Positions 49,651 through 60,249 of a DNA stretch of 64,000 nucleotides are shown here, one piece after another. Source of the DNA: Nemania diffusa (lineage: Eukaryota; Ascomycota; Sordariomycetes; Xylariales; Xylariaceae). The stretch's first letter is position 1. Each line of letters begins with the position of its first letter. A program made the translations under genes and the position numbers. Location: contig JBBPUQ010000001.1 in NCBI GenBank assembly GCA_038501195.1, positions 992,001-1,056,000 of the forward strand. The letters are read 5' to 3'. The notes beneath the pieces are model-generated. The model worked only from the letters and a program-made list of their open reading frames with translations, was not told the DNA's origin and did no database searches.

Positions 49651-50340
49651 ATTTAAAAACTTAACCCAACTTTTGTTGGGTATCCATAGGCTCTAGTTAC
49701 TCCACATGGGTTATTGGGCCCTTGGCGTTGGGTTGGGCTTTAAAAGCCTATTTAGTACCCCCGTCATCATTCCAGTGACCTCTCTGAAAAGATGATCGGA
49801 CTACAGATTAGACAGCGACCGAGACCACAACGCCAAAGACTTCCCCGCAATGGACTACGGTAGACCATAAGAGATATACAAAATACTAGTAGTGGCTCGT
49901 CCCCCACGGGGTTCAAGGCGTATGTCATACGAGACCAGACCTACACGGCCTCTTAGAGCCAGGGTAACATCTCTTGAACCCTATTGCGGAGAACCATGCT
50001 TTATCGAGCCATCGGCAGTGTCTACAGTAACACTTGAGGATGGGGTTTCTTGGAGATTTCTCCGTGTGATAGAGGGGGGCGGCAACAATTTCCCGCTGTA
50101 ATGCAAAGAGAAGACCGATCTCGAAATAAGAGAAATGATATCACTACATCGACAGTTATATAGCAGAGTGATATGGGGTATGGAAAATGTCATTATATAC
50201 GAGACGCGACTTCCTGACGAGGTTTGCTTTCACGCATCACCACCTTAGCACGTCTCAGCTAGACTACTCAGACAACTAATTACCCATCGCCAAGTCTTTT
50301 TTTATCAATCTCAAGCCTTGAATAGACCGCGATCTTCATT
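49651..50340. other. Right border of AT block and upstream region of next gene
   Basis: Composition returns to normal here. The border has the stem ACCCAAC-TTTT-GTTGGGT (49664-49681). The remainder should hold the promoter and 5' UTR of the beta-propeller gene. A 69-codon open frame (49892-50101) has no family resemblance and is not annotated. Confidence 0.5.
49664..49681. repeat. Hairpin at right border of the AT block
   Basis: Perfect 7-bp stem ACCCAAC / GTTGGGT around TTTT, the first GC-containing sequence on leaving the AT block. Confidence 0.7.
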
Positions 50341-51384
50341 ATGTCTTCCTTCGCTTCTATGGCCTCGGCCACCATGGCCATGTTTGGGCTACTGGCCACC
50401 ACCGGAGCTGTCGGCTTCGGCAACAGCCAACTCAACACCCTCCGGACCATCTCGGCATTCGGAGAGCGTCCGGCCTTCGCTCCCGACGCCCAAAGAGTGG
50501 CCTTCATATCGAACAGCTTTGGTCAGGCCTTTGAGATCGATCTGAGGACGGAAGAGCTCACGCTGCTCACCCACTATCCCAACACCGGCTATCTTCGAGT
50601 TCAGTACCTCCCCAATGGCGACTTCTTCCTGATTGGCGCTCGTACGTTCGAAGGCGAAGCGAAGACCAGGGACGATCTTCAGGAGATGTGGATTTTGCCG
50701 TACGGCGGAACCGCGGCGATACCCTTGAACCATTCAATCTGGGAGGGCGTCGCCATCTCGCTCCAAACCAACAAGATCGCCTGGGCGAACAACGCCGGTC
50801 AGTACCCGGATCAGATCCCGGAGAATGTGTCCATCATCTACACGGGCGATATCGTATACAACAACGGCACGCCTTCACTCCAGAACAAGAAGGAGGTCCT
50901 CCGCGCGATGCTGCCAGACTGCGCGATCGAACCCCAGGACTTCCGCAAGAACGACACGGAGCTCATCTACTCTTGTTACCGCACGAACGCTACTTCGCGC
51001 GTGTCGCTCGTCAAGGGTGTCGACCTCGAGACCGGTGAGATCACCACCTACCGTGGCCTGATGGATGAGTACAATGAGGTCGAGGGCATCTACCCCGGCG
51101 GCGAGTATACGCTCGTCGAGTCTTGCCACGACTGCCCCGTTCGCGACGGCACCGACGGTATCGACATCTACCGCATGCGTCTCGTGGCTAACAGCAGCGA
51201 CTTCGTGCGCCTCACCTACTTCAACCGCAACCCTCCCAACAAGGCTGGCAACCCTGTCATCAGCCCTGATGGAAGTCTGATGGCCGTCCAGGCCAGCCGC
51301 GCTGGTGATCAGCATTCGCCCGGTATCGGTTATGGTATCCTGCTGCTTAATCTCAACACCCCCGACCCCAAGACGGAGTTGTGA
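50341..51384 (+). CDS. Secreted TolB-like (six-bladed) beta-propeller protein
   Basis: Single exon, 347 residues. The N-terminus SFASMASATMAMFGLLATTG has the hydrophobic core of a signal peptide, with likely cleavage near residue 20-27. The mature part has repeated WD40-like/TolB-type segments such as FAPDAQRVAFISN, VQYLPNGDFFLIG and PVISPDGSLMAVQ, spaced as propeller blades. At least five N-glycosylation sequons are visible (NHS, NVS, NDT, NAT, NSS), plus a CHDCPVRDG pair and other Cys that could be disulfide-bonded. Enzymatic function is unknown; related fungal proteins are only described as WD40-like beta-propellers. Codons are strongly biased to C in third position, suggesting high expression. 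It starts 690 bases from the AT block. The start ATGTCTTCC has TT just upstream (context ATTATGT), which is not strong. Confidence 0.82.
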   Translation: MSSFASMASATMAMFGLLATTGAVGFGNSQLNTLRTISAFGERPAFAPDAQRVAFISNSFGQAFEIDLRTEELTLLTHYPNTGYLRVQYLPNGDFFLIGARTFEGEAKTRDDLQEMWILPYGGTAAIPLNHSIWEGVAISLQTNKIAWANNAGQYPDQIPENVSIIYTGDIVYNNGTPSLQNKKEVLRAMLPDCAIEPQDFRKNDTELIYSCYRTNATSRVSLVKGVDLETGEITTYRGLMDEYNEVEGIYPGGEYTLVESCHDCPVRDGTDGIDIYRMRLVANSSDFVRLTYFNRNPPNKAGNPVISPDGSLMAVQASRAGDQHSPGIGYGILLLNLNTPDPKTEL

Positions 51385-52020
51385 GGAGCCGACGTCACTT
51401 GTCGACCAGCTGTGACTCGCGTGGATTGGATGTAATACCTATCTTAATCATGAGGCGTTTACTAATGAGATGAGACGGACGCAGGCGATGTGTCTAAAAT
51501 CCTAGCACTCATAATGCCATAGTTAGATATTTATTAATACTATACTAACGGTAGAATGAAATGATGAACCGAAGTTATGACTCGACGCAAGACTTGACTG
51601 AAGAATGGACTGTGCTGTATGTAGACCTGGTGTGAGCGCTCATGAGAAGAGAGAGAGGGAAGCAAAGAAGAAACATCGAAAACAGATGCCGGGGTCGAAC
51701 TGGTGCATCCAGTTATCCATCCCAAGACGAGACGAGTTATTATCACTCATCTTATTCTCCCTCTTCAGCTCTTCCCAACCGTTCCCCGGTTTCAAAAGTG
51801 AGGACAACTCCTATATTGTGGCTTGCCCAGGTGGCCGTGCCAGGGGGTGGCTTTGCAGATGAGAGGTATTGCCGTATAACAAGAGCTCAATATGTATCAT
51901 GTATGTGTAGGCCGAAGTGCCGTAGAGAAGGTATGAGCACTGTACCGTATAAACTGGTCAAAAATGAAATGAGTGTTGGGTGGGTATGGGCTGCAGGTGT
52001 CAAGGTACCATCCCTTTAGA
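51385..52020. other. 3' flank of the beta-propeller gene
   Basis: About 640 bases of non-coding sequence; no repeat or gene recognised before the MITE. Confidence 0.45.
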
Positions 52021-52022
52021 TA

Positions 52023-52193
52023 AGGGGCGCTTCGGCACAGCGACTTAAAAAGTGGAATAACGGAGCCGCTCGCACAGATGCATACACCCAATAAGAGTAT
52101 AAATAATGCTCGGATAATAGTTTTATTGGGTGTAAACATGCCTGCAAGCGGCCCCGTTATTCCACTTTTAAGTCGCTGTGCCGAAGCGGCCCT
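52023..52193. mobile_element. Foldback MITE, Tc1/mariner-like (171 bp)
   Basis: The two halves are near-perfect inverted repeats over about 80 bases each. AGGGGCGCTTCGGCACAGCG at the left matches the reverse complement of the right end, and CTTAAAAAGTGGAATAACGG and ACACCCAATAA are likewise shared. TA dinucleotides sit directly outside both ends (52021-52022 and 52194-52195), as expected for Tc1/mariner-type insertion. It has no coding capacity. Outside the TAs the flanks also pair a little (CCCTTTA / AAAGGG). Confidence 0.85.
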
Positions 52194-52379
52194 TAAAGGG
52201 ATAGGACATGACTGTGGGCTAACCCACCTAAGATCCCCGTGTCATCGGTGATCTGCTCCGCGGACGACGGAGATCGCCCCACTTACGCACGGGACTCCGC
52301 TCCGTCCAGCTGATTTAAGGCTTTTCTAGTAACTTATAGCTTCTATTCTGTGTCTATTTACCGTGTATCTTATTCAAGA

Positions 52380-52875
52380 ATGAACTGTAGAAATTGCCTG
52401 GCCTTGACTGGGATAGTCCCTTCTCATACCGCCCATCCGAGTATCCAGGACCGTTTAGTCCAATTAGAACAGCTTGTTAAGAACATGATATAGAGCCAGC
52501 ACATCTTACAGCAGCGCCCCTACGCCCTTAGTTACAGAAACGCAAATAGCTACCCCTTTACAAAACACCGATGACATTGTCATCGCTACTACCGCTGCAT
52601 CGACTCCGTCCGAAAATGGCAGCCTATGGTATAGCGTAAACAAGTTTAGATATGTCGGCAGTGCTTAGTGGACTGCTATTCTTGACGGTATCGAAGATCT
52701 GAAGGAAGATGTCGATCGACAGGGGCACAGCTTGCCCTCGTCTCATCCCTAGTTGTTGTATAAATACAGGCCAGCCTCGAGGGAAGCCATTTTAACTGCA
52801 CTACCGCCAAGGCCTACGATGGACCGCGGTATATCGCGTTACTTCAATCTATTAGATCTAGCACCCTGTCAGTGA
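52380..52875 (+). pseudogene. Zn2Cys6-type transcription factor fragment, nonsense-riddled
   Basis: Recognisable pieces are IQDRLVQLEQLVKNMI (frame of ATG 52380), then after a frame change FRYVGSA and WTAILDGIEDLKEDVD, then ASREAILTALPPRPTMDRGI and SRYFNLLDLAP. The order and wording match the linker and start of the middle homology region of fungal-specific transcription factors (coiled linker, YVGSxHW, then ALPPRP...DRLVSRYF). Stops interrupt it: TAG at 52491, 52666 and 52750, and TGA at 52873. The TAG codons are what CAG-to-TAG transitions would give. No convincing zinc cluster lies upstream and the C-terminal part is not readable. I call it a RIP- or drift-inactivated relic. Confidence 0.75.
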
Positions 52876-53723
52876 TCAGATCTATTATAAAATGTCCCTA
52901 AGTCCCGGTGGTGATAGAGCTAACAGTACGCGATGCTATGATCTACCGTACATAGCACCCAGCTCCTCCGCGAAGTACGTCTCACGTGCTGTGATTTAGC
53001 TACGTACCGCATTTACATACTGACAAAGATAGTGGAGTAGATTGGCATAGAGTGTGTATTCAAGGTGAAGATCAGAGTAACAGTCCTATCTACAGGACCT
53101 GGGATATACAGTAGTTTATATATACAGAAGGTGTGGAGCGTCCCACACGGTGTATTTGACACATACAAATGATGAACAGTTAGTATGGCGGCCTCTATTA
53201 GGGCCAGAGGTCTTAGGTTCCGACAAGAGAATTTCGTATACTACTTGCATCCTACTTGGTAGGATCGTTTAAGTGACTTATACCACACAATTCAAGGCAT
53301 TATCAAATTAATTGTAGCGATAAATCAGTGTAAAAATGGCAGGATAAGGTCGTATTATTCAATCAAATATATATTACAGCTGCTCATTCTAAGGGGTCTG
53401 CGTAATATTGCTGTACCTCTTTGCCCTTCAGTGCCTAGCCCATAACTTACATACATTCTACCGGCGGAATTATCGCCAACACCATCTACTCCAACGTGGC
53501 TTGCCACTGCCCATTGGGCACCAAAGCTAACTTGTGCCTAGCCAATTATTTTACCGTTACATCATGCATTCCAAGGCTGCATGTAACGGCCAAGACATTC
53601 TGATATCGGCGTTTCTGATAGATCTGGCCGGCAATAGACATGTAATATACTACATAGAACCCCCAAGTGCATAAACATAACCAATTTTGTTGAGACTTCT
53701 TGTCAATTAGGCCATTAAATAAC
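52876..53723. other. Degenerate spacer before the HET gene
   Basis: About 850 bases without a readable gene. It may contain further worn remains of the transcription-factor pseudogene and the HET promoter, but I could not support either in detail. Confidence 0.4.
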
Positions 53724-56026
53724 ATGGATACAGATACAGTCCAATTATGCTCGTTTTGCAGTAAAATCAATTTCGACGCCCTAAGAAACCCCTTAAATTC
53801 AGACCTGCCCGGCCTGATGGAAGGCCGAATCGATACAAGTCGGCACCCATTTAAGGACAAGAGGGACGACGCCCACAAAACTACCCTCCTTGGCTCCTTC
53901 GATGACCTTCTTCAAAGGAGCAAGATATGCCGGCTATGCCAGCTAATTGAAAATGTTCTCTCCAAACAGGTGACCCGCCGACCGAGTGGAAATGACGTCT
54001 GTCATGCGGAGACGTCTTTCTTTGGTGTGTACCAAGACCCGAATGGGAAAAACTACTGGGTTCGCCGGCTGTCCATCCTAGTCGAAATTGAAACCGACGC
54101 ATACGGCGTTGGAGGCCCAAAGAAAAGCAAGTTCTATGCTTTCCAAGCGTGTGATGTTGGCGCGGCATCCGTTCAGGTAGATAGGAGATTTGTAGATCCT
54201 CGTCCTAATATTGATATGATGATTTTTGGTGGACGTTGCAGACCTCTGCTACTAAATCTTCACTGGGTTCAACGCTGGATGAATATCTGCAAGACTGATC
54301 ACGGAACTACGTGCGAGCAAGCTGACATAGGCTCAAATAATAAGCTCGAAAGGGTCCGCTTTGTGGATGTTAAGCGGAGGTGCGTGGTCACTTTAGAAGG
54401 CGTCCGCCTCTCAGAGCGCCAATACATTGCGCTCAGTTACGTCTGGGGAGGGCCACAGAGGCTGAAGCTAGAACGTCGTAACCACGATGAATTGGCGAAG
54501 CCGGGTACTCTGGCCACCGAAATCTTACCCCAGACGATCGCAGACTCGATACTTCTGACCGAGATCTTGGGATTCCAGCACCTCTGGATTGACGCGCTTT
54601 GTATCGTTCAGGATGATGATATAGATAAGAAAATCCAGATAGAAGGCATGAGCCAGATATATGGCTTTGCCTTCCTCACTATCGTAGCTGCGTCAGCATC
54701 GAGTGTTGAAGGTGGCCTGCCTGGTCTCCGCCCAGGAAGCCGCTCTTTCAGGCAACAGGAACTGATGGTTATTCCGCCTACCAAGAAAGACGCCGGATTA
54801 TCTCTTATGACAACATTGCACCCCCTTCTCAACCCAAGCGAGCACTATTTGGAACGCACGCCTTGGAATAGCCGCGGTTGGACGATGCAAGAGCGCGCCA
54901 TGTCACGCCGTGCACTCGTGTTCTTGGAAGAGCAGGTCTATTGGGTCTGCAGGAAGGCTACGTTTTGTGAAGAGTCGTACTTAGAGAATGGGCAGCTTCG
55001 ATTCAACCGTTTTCATGAGAGGGCTACTGAACTAACGCTACGACGGCCCTTTAGAAACTTTTACGAACCCGACGATGATCAAGTGCAATTCTGGAGGACG
55101 TACCAAAGCCTGGTAGCAAGCTATACTCGCAGGACTTTCACTTACCAAGGCGACGCATTCGACGGATTCCTCTCCATCCTCCAGGGTTTATCAGCTCTAT
55201 CTGGCGACAGATTTGCATGGGGACTACCTCGTTCTCATTTCGAACAAGGCTTGCTCTGGGTTTCTTTTTCTGGCTTACGGCGCAGAAAAGAACACTCGAC
55301 ATTACCAATGACATCTATGCAAGTCAAAGTTCCCTTCCCCAGTTGGTCGTGGATGGGCTGGATTGGCGAAGCGCATGTTTGCATAGGAGACGACCGTTGG
55401 GATGCAGATATAGGGTGAGTGGAACGTCTGTAATAAATAGCCCCCTTTTTTTGGTCGCTCTGCTAACTTTTGTCATTAGGGAAATCCCTGAAATCCTCTG
55501 CTATGAACACTACCATGCACCTCTACGTATTGAACGTGTCAGGCCAAAAGGGTTAACGTATGAACTTGAAACACAGCAGAACCGTCCTAGATGGAAATAC
55601 AATCACAACCAACTTGTCACCCTCGCGGATCTCGCGTCAGAACATCCACTCCTTTACTCGGAAAAACTAAGCACAATTCCGGAAACGCAACTTATCTTCT
55701 TCTGGACGACCTGCGCTTGTTTTACTGTAGTGCCACCTGACAACAACACTAACCGGCGTACTTTTACAATTGTAGATTCTCGTGGGGACGCCGTTGGCTC
55801 AATGGGAGTTATAGTGTCAGACTACGTAGAAAACCCCAACTTTGGCCAGGGTCAGCATGAATTCATAGTCTTAGGAAGCCGGCGAAACCAGTTTTCTGAT
55901 CCAATGTTGCTAGTGCTCCAAATAGAGTGGCGAGACACCATCGCTCACCGTATCAACTGGGGAGAGATAGGAGAAGGGGCATGGGAGAGGGAGACTCACA
56001 TGTGGAAACTTATCCCGCTCGGATAG
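53724..56026 (+). CDS. HET-domain (heterokaryon incompatibility) protein
   Basis: Two exons, join(53724..55414, 55480..56026), 745 residues. HET-domain proteins mediate non-self recognition and cell death when unlike hyphae fuse. The N-terminus has two CxxC pairs, LCSFC (Cys 9, 12) and ICRLC (near residue 70), common in this family. The HET domain runs from about 233: YIALSYVWGG, then LWIDALCIVQDD with MSQIYGFAFLTIVAAS, then WNSRGWTMQERAMSRR near 380. A C-terminal region follows (GLLW, PSWSWMGWIG, and a beta-rich tail ending MWKLIPLG). No NACHT, WD or ankyrin repeats are attached. The 65-nt intron has donor GTGAGT, branch TGCTAAC and acceptor CATTAG. The start ATG 53724 (AACATGG) is the first in frame. 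The dispersed repeat copy B begins at the base after the stop. Confidence 0.92.
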
Positions 56027-56250
56027 TGAAACGAAGCGTGTAACACCACACTACGTAATCTAAGAGGGCTGACCACTGTCATACAAAACCACTTCCTAGA
56101 GCTTTGAGGCAATGAAAGCTGAGTAATTAGGCAAATCATAGTGTAAATTTGGTGTGGCTAGCCCCTGTAAGGGGGCCGCCGAGAAGCGTACTTCCATGTA
56201 GAAAACTACCATCTCGACTAGCTATCTAAATAAAGAAAAGAAAACCTAGG
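56027..56250 (+). repeat. Dispersed repeat, copy B (224 bp)
   Basis: It begins directly after the HET stop codon with TGAAACGAAGCGTG and aligns with 24226-24490 to the end (TAGCTATCTAAATAAAG, then CTAGG). It is shorter than copy A by several small deletions. Confidence 0.7.
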
Positions 56251-57227
56251 CGGGCGAGCAGAGATCAACTTAGAGCCGCGGGGAAGGAGGGGGGGGGGGG
56301 GTGGTTCTACCTCGATTTTAAAGTTAGAACAGTGATTAACGGCGATAATGATGCCTTACGTACGTTTTGATACGGCCTCGTCTACAATAACAACTGTGAA
56401 CAAATTCTGTTAAACACGACATATTGCTAGCAGAATATTGAACTGGTTAGTACGAAATAAATGTGCCAAAATTCATTTCCCAGCACACAATGACCTTGAA
56501 AATTCTTAGAGGCCATTTTATCTACCTATCACAAGGTATTGAGCTGAACATCCGCGTACAACTTATTGGTCGATGTCATTGAACGCGGGAGGCGGGGTAT
56601 AAGTAAAGAGACAGACAGTACCACGATGGCGACACCCCTAATAATTGATCTACACGAATAACTATGATCACGACCATCCCGGTGGTATGGCACGACAGTG
56701 TGGCTGATATTTGACATTTCCCAAGGTCGGATCTGATGCTGTAGTTTTCAATTGCCCAATAGTTGGGAAGGGTATTAAGATATAACAATAGGCCTATTTA
56801 AGGCATTCTTCAGATAGAATCTTGACAGAGCCATCACGCCCAAGACTTCGAATTTGATCCCTTACATATCGGATGAGCTTACGTCTTAACCCCAAAGTAT
56901 GAGCATCAGATCAGATCCAATTTTACGATCTATCACAAATACCGGGTGCGGAACTCTCTGCGGGTCTTGTACGCCTTACGACACGTTACCATACTCTTAT
57001 TGCTTTAACAACCCGCCACGTTCCCCGACGGTCTTACTCACAAAATTAATATTTAATTTTTTCAAAATATTTCTTTTATTAATAGCTTTATTTATTATTC
57101 AATAATGATATATAACTTTGATATTATACGTGGTCCGATCTCGATCTTCAATCATACACATCTCGAGACTACTAAACAAGGTTACCACCAGCTTTCTCAA
57201 TTCTCATCCTTCGCTAAGGAGATACAA
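56251..57227. other. Intergenic region with a G homopolymer
   Basis: About 980 bases without a supported gene. It has an unusual run of about 14 G (near 56288-56301) inside GGAAGGAGGGG. The part near 57040-57120 is AT-leaning. The minus-strand transcription factor ends at its right edge, so its 3' UTR lies here. Confidence 0.5.
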
Positions 57228-59758
57228 TTAATTTTCGTTGTTTGCCTCGAGGGGAGGCGAATGTTCGCACGTAATTCGAGGGTCCCAGCTCTTGTCGAAG
57301 ACCTGTCCAACAAACCAGAATGGCTCTTCGTAATTGTCTGTAGTGCTCGCGCTCTGTAGCACTTCGGCTGTTGACTCGACTGATTAGCGGACTCACGAAG
57401 CGGCAGCAGCACGGCCATTGCGGACAGGAGTGATGACCACTTACACTTTTCGGAAACCTCGTATGATACCTGGGTGATCATCCGAAGTTCGTCTTCCGAC
57501 AGGTCTGCCATGTGTTTGTGGATCGGCGAGTTCCAGTCGAATTGTGGTTGAAATGGGATGTTGCCCTTGTTCACGTAATGGAAATGAGCAAGGAGAGTCT
57601 TTGCTCCGGATTGGTAGCCTCGGATGAGTTTCATGTCGTAGTACTTGAGCTGGAGGGGTTCAGCATGACATGTTCGTAGGCAAGTATAGATTGTCTGGGA
57701 TGGCGGGGCTTACAGGATACTTTCGCCTTGTTGTGAAAGCTACTTCATGCTGCATAATGAGCTCATAGCTATGCATGAGAACGAAGACAACGAGGAAGAT
57801 GGTGAACCAGTTCTTAGCTTGGTTCTTCAAAACCAGGTTCTCGAGGCCCTTCAGCACGTCTCGGCTCAGTGGCCCGAGAATCTTCTCCGTGATAATCGAG
57901 GCGAACTGGAAGTCGATATACGGGGGTAACGCGATATTGTCTTTTGAGCGCCATGAAGGCGACATTTTCTCGGCGCCGAGCATGTCCTCACCAGCGCACC
58001 TCCAACCTCCTTCCAAGAATCGAGCCGCTACCCATAGGCGCAGCGCCTGGCGGACGAGGACGTTCTAATCGATGAGTGAGCCAACGAGCTGAGAGAATTT
58101 ATACACCAGGCGTAGGAGAGGAAGCTTACTGGATTTCGCCCGTATGCAAGACGGCGGGACTCATTGAAAACGGTGGATGCAATGGGCCTTGAGTCGTCGA
58201 TGAGGAGATTGATGTAGGGAAGCGTGCTCTCATCGACGAAATCATTCACAGCCTTGATAGCTTCGTCAAGGTTTGCAATGGCCCATGGGATGGAATAGTA
58301 AGCTCGACCCTTGCCGCTAATGCCCTTGGAATCCATGGTGGACTCGTCTGGTTCGATCGGGGGTTCGAATTGTCGTACTCTCAAATTCAGAGTCGTTCCA
58401 CGCCGCTGGCTCAAAGCAAAGGTGCGTATCTCACTCTCGTCACCCACCCATATTTTACGTAGGTGGAAATCTCCGAATCTCGGTCCGGTTCCCACGTGTG
58501 CAGCCTGGAAGGAGTCGTTGGAAACCGTTCTATACAAGGAACAGTCCGTGATCTTGTATCGCAGACAAGGTAGCTTGAAGGTGTTGAACACGGCCTTCTG
58601 GCAGGGCAAACAAGGGCCACTTGGATTGATGGGGTCGGGAACACACTGTAAACTCACAACCACAACGGTGAGCTGGCTGTGACCAAAACTTAGTATGCTC
58701 TCAGGAAAGTCACTCACACGCTTGCGGCTTAGTCGACACTTCATGCACATGCGCATCGACCTCGTCAGACTCGTCTGGAGTCTCTCGGCTTCATTGTACG
58801 TTTTCCGCTTCAGTACGCCACGACTCAACTTGGGAGCGTCTCTGCGTGTTGAATGCGGTCGGATGGGCTTGTGGGTCCGAATGCCCTCATTCTGGCGTGC
58901 AGGTGCGGTAGGAAGAGTTGCCGGTTGTTGGCTTGCTGAAGAGTTCGTGGCCAATTGAATGTAATGGGAACTGTCTTGCCTAGTGGCCTGTGAGAAATTA
59001 GGTGAAGCATCGTTCCCGACAATGTCAAGGAAAGAGTCGTTACAGAGAAAATCTGCGCCGGCGGAGGTAGTGAGAAGAGGAAAGGTAGATTGGAGGCTGG
59101 ATGACAAGTCGTAGCCTAGCGACTGGGCAAGGGTATTCGATGTTGGGTCAAAGTCGAGGCCGATGTCATTAATATCGAAAATGTCATTAACATTGAAGAT
59201 ATCATCAACATTGAAGGTGAGGTCGTTTGAAAAGTCAGCGGTAGAGAGTGGGACAGCATTCGGGTCGGTTTGCAAGAAGTGCGTTGTGTTTGAAGGGAAG
59301 GTTAATGGCGGAGGTTGAGACAATTGAGGTGTGTAAGGGAGCGTACAGAAACCAGAGCGGCTGCCAGCCGAGTCGTTCAAGCCTAAGCCGGGGTTACTCC
59401 AAGAGGCATTAAGTGATGTAGCTTGTGCCTCAGCATTCCACCCGTGAGAGGGCGCTGGAACACCGAAGCTAGAGGTGATTGGGGCCAAGTCGCCTGCAAC
59501 TGGCACAGATGAATCGCTCGTGTTAGATACCTGTGATGCATCACCTGGCGGTTGTACTGATGTCGCCGCCGGCGCAATTGAGTCAACAGGTGCTGATGAA
59601 AGTGGATCGGCATCTTGGTTACAAGATTGCGGTGCGTCAGCTAGGGCAGCGAGTGTTGCCGGCAACGCAGTGGGCAGTGTGCCAACCGGCACACCCAAGA
59701 TCGTTGCTGCTGCCCGCAATGTTCGCTGTTGTTCTTCGGTAAAACCCAACGTAGACAT
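57228..59758 (-). CDS. Zn2Cys6-type fungal transcriptional regulator
   Basis: Five exons, complement(join(57228..57367, 57445..57649, 57714..58064, 58130..58645, 58718..59758)), 750 residues. The N-terminal 330 residues are low-complexity Ser/Pro/Thr/Asn with a short Asn/Asp repeat (FNVDDIFNVNDIFDIND), likely disordered or activating. The zinc cluster has Cys 338, 341, 348, 359, 362 and 374 (CMKCRLSRKR then CVPDPINP), preceded by basic sequence (RGVLKRKTYNEAE). The tail, LPCLRYKITDCSLYR through ALRLWVAARF, WFTIFLVVFVLMHS, AKTLLAHFHYVNKG and NYEEPFWFVGQVFDKSWDP, matches a large fungal family of such regulators. Introns are 72, 65, 64 and 77 nt; the first has no stop and lies in frame inside the zinc cluster. 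Start ATGTCTAC at 59758; a more upstream in-frame codon is not ATG-supported. Target genes unknown. Confidence 0.9.
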
Positions 59759-59872
59759 GGCTGGTGAGCCTCTAACAAGGTGCGGTAGACATTGAATCAC
59801 ACGTCTAACGATGCACGTATTTATCTTTGTGTACTGTCTGGTGGCGTGGTCTCCAAAAATTGCGAGTTAAAA
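59759..59872. promoter_or_regulatory. Upstream region of the Zn2Cys6 regulator
   Basis: A short spacer between the start codon and the minisatellite. The promoter probably extends into or beyond the tandem repeat at 59873-60083. Confidence 0.35.
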
Positions 59873-60083
59873 GGCTGCCTTACTATTTAGGCGTCGATGA
59901 GGGGGGCTTGTCAACTTATCGACAGTTGGATTCCAGGCTGCCTTACTATTTAGGCGTTGATAAGGGGGGCTTATCGACTCATCGACACATCGACGGTTGG
60001 ATTCTAGGCTGCTTTACTATTTAGGCGTTGATAAAAGGGGCTTATTAACTCATCGACTCATCGACAGTTGGATTCCAGGCTGC
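59873..60083 (+). repeat. Minisatellite, three 63-71-bp units
   Basis: Units start at 59873, 59936 and 60007 with GGCTGC(C/T)TTACTATTTAGG, then a GATAAGGGGGGCTTATC-like part, copies of TCATCGAC and CAGTTGGATTC. Length differs by the number of TCATCGAC words (63 against 71 bp). Differences between units are mostly C/T and G/A. Confidence 0.9.
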
Positions 60084-60249
60084 CAGGCTGCCATCGACGG
60101 TGGGCCATATGCACATTATCCAACAATCCCCCACTTTCCGTTTTTGGTATTAAAAAATAAGTATTATATAAAACAATAAACACTATTAATACTGCTTCTA
60201 TATTTATTATTTAAAATCTTATAATGAAACTTAGCTAACTTAATTAACC

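Noticed and set aside
49892..50101. 69-codon frame upstream of the propeller gene
   Set aside because: No family match, no splice support, and it lies in likely promoter sequence.
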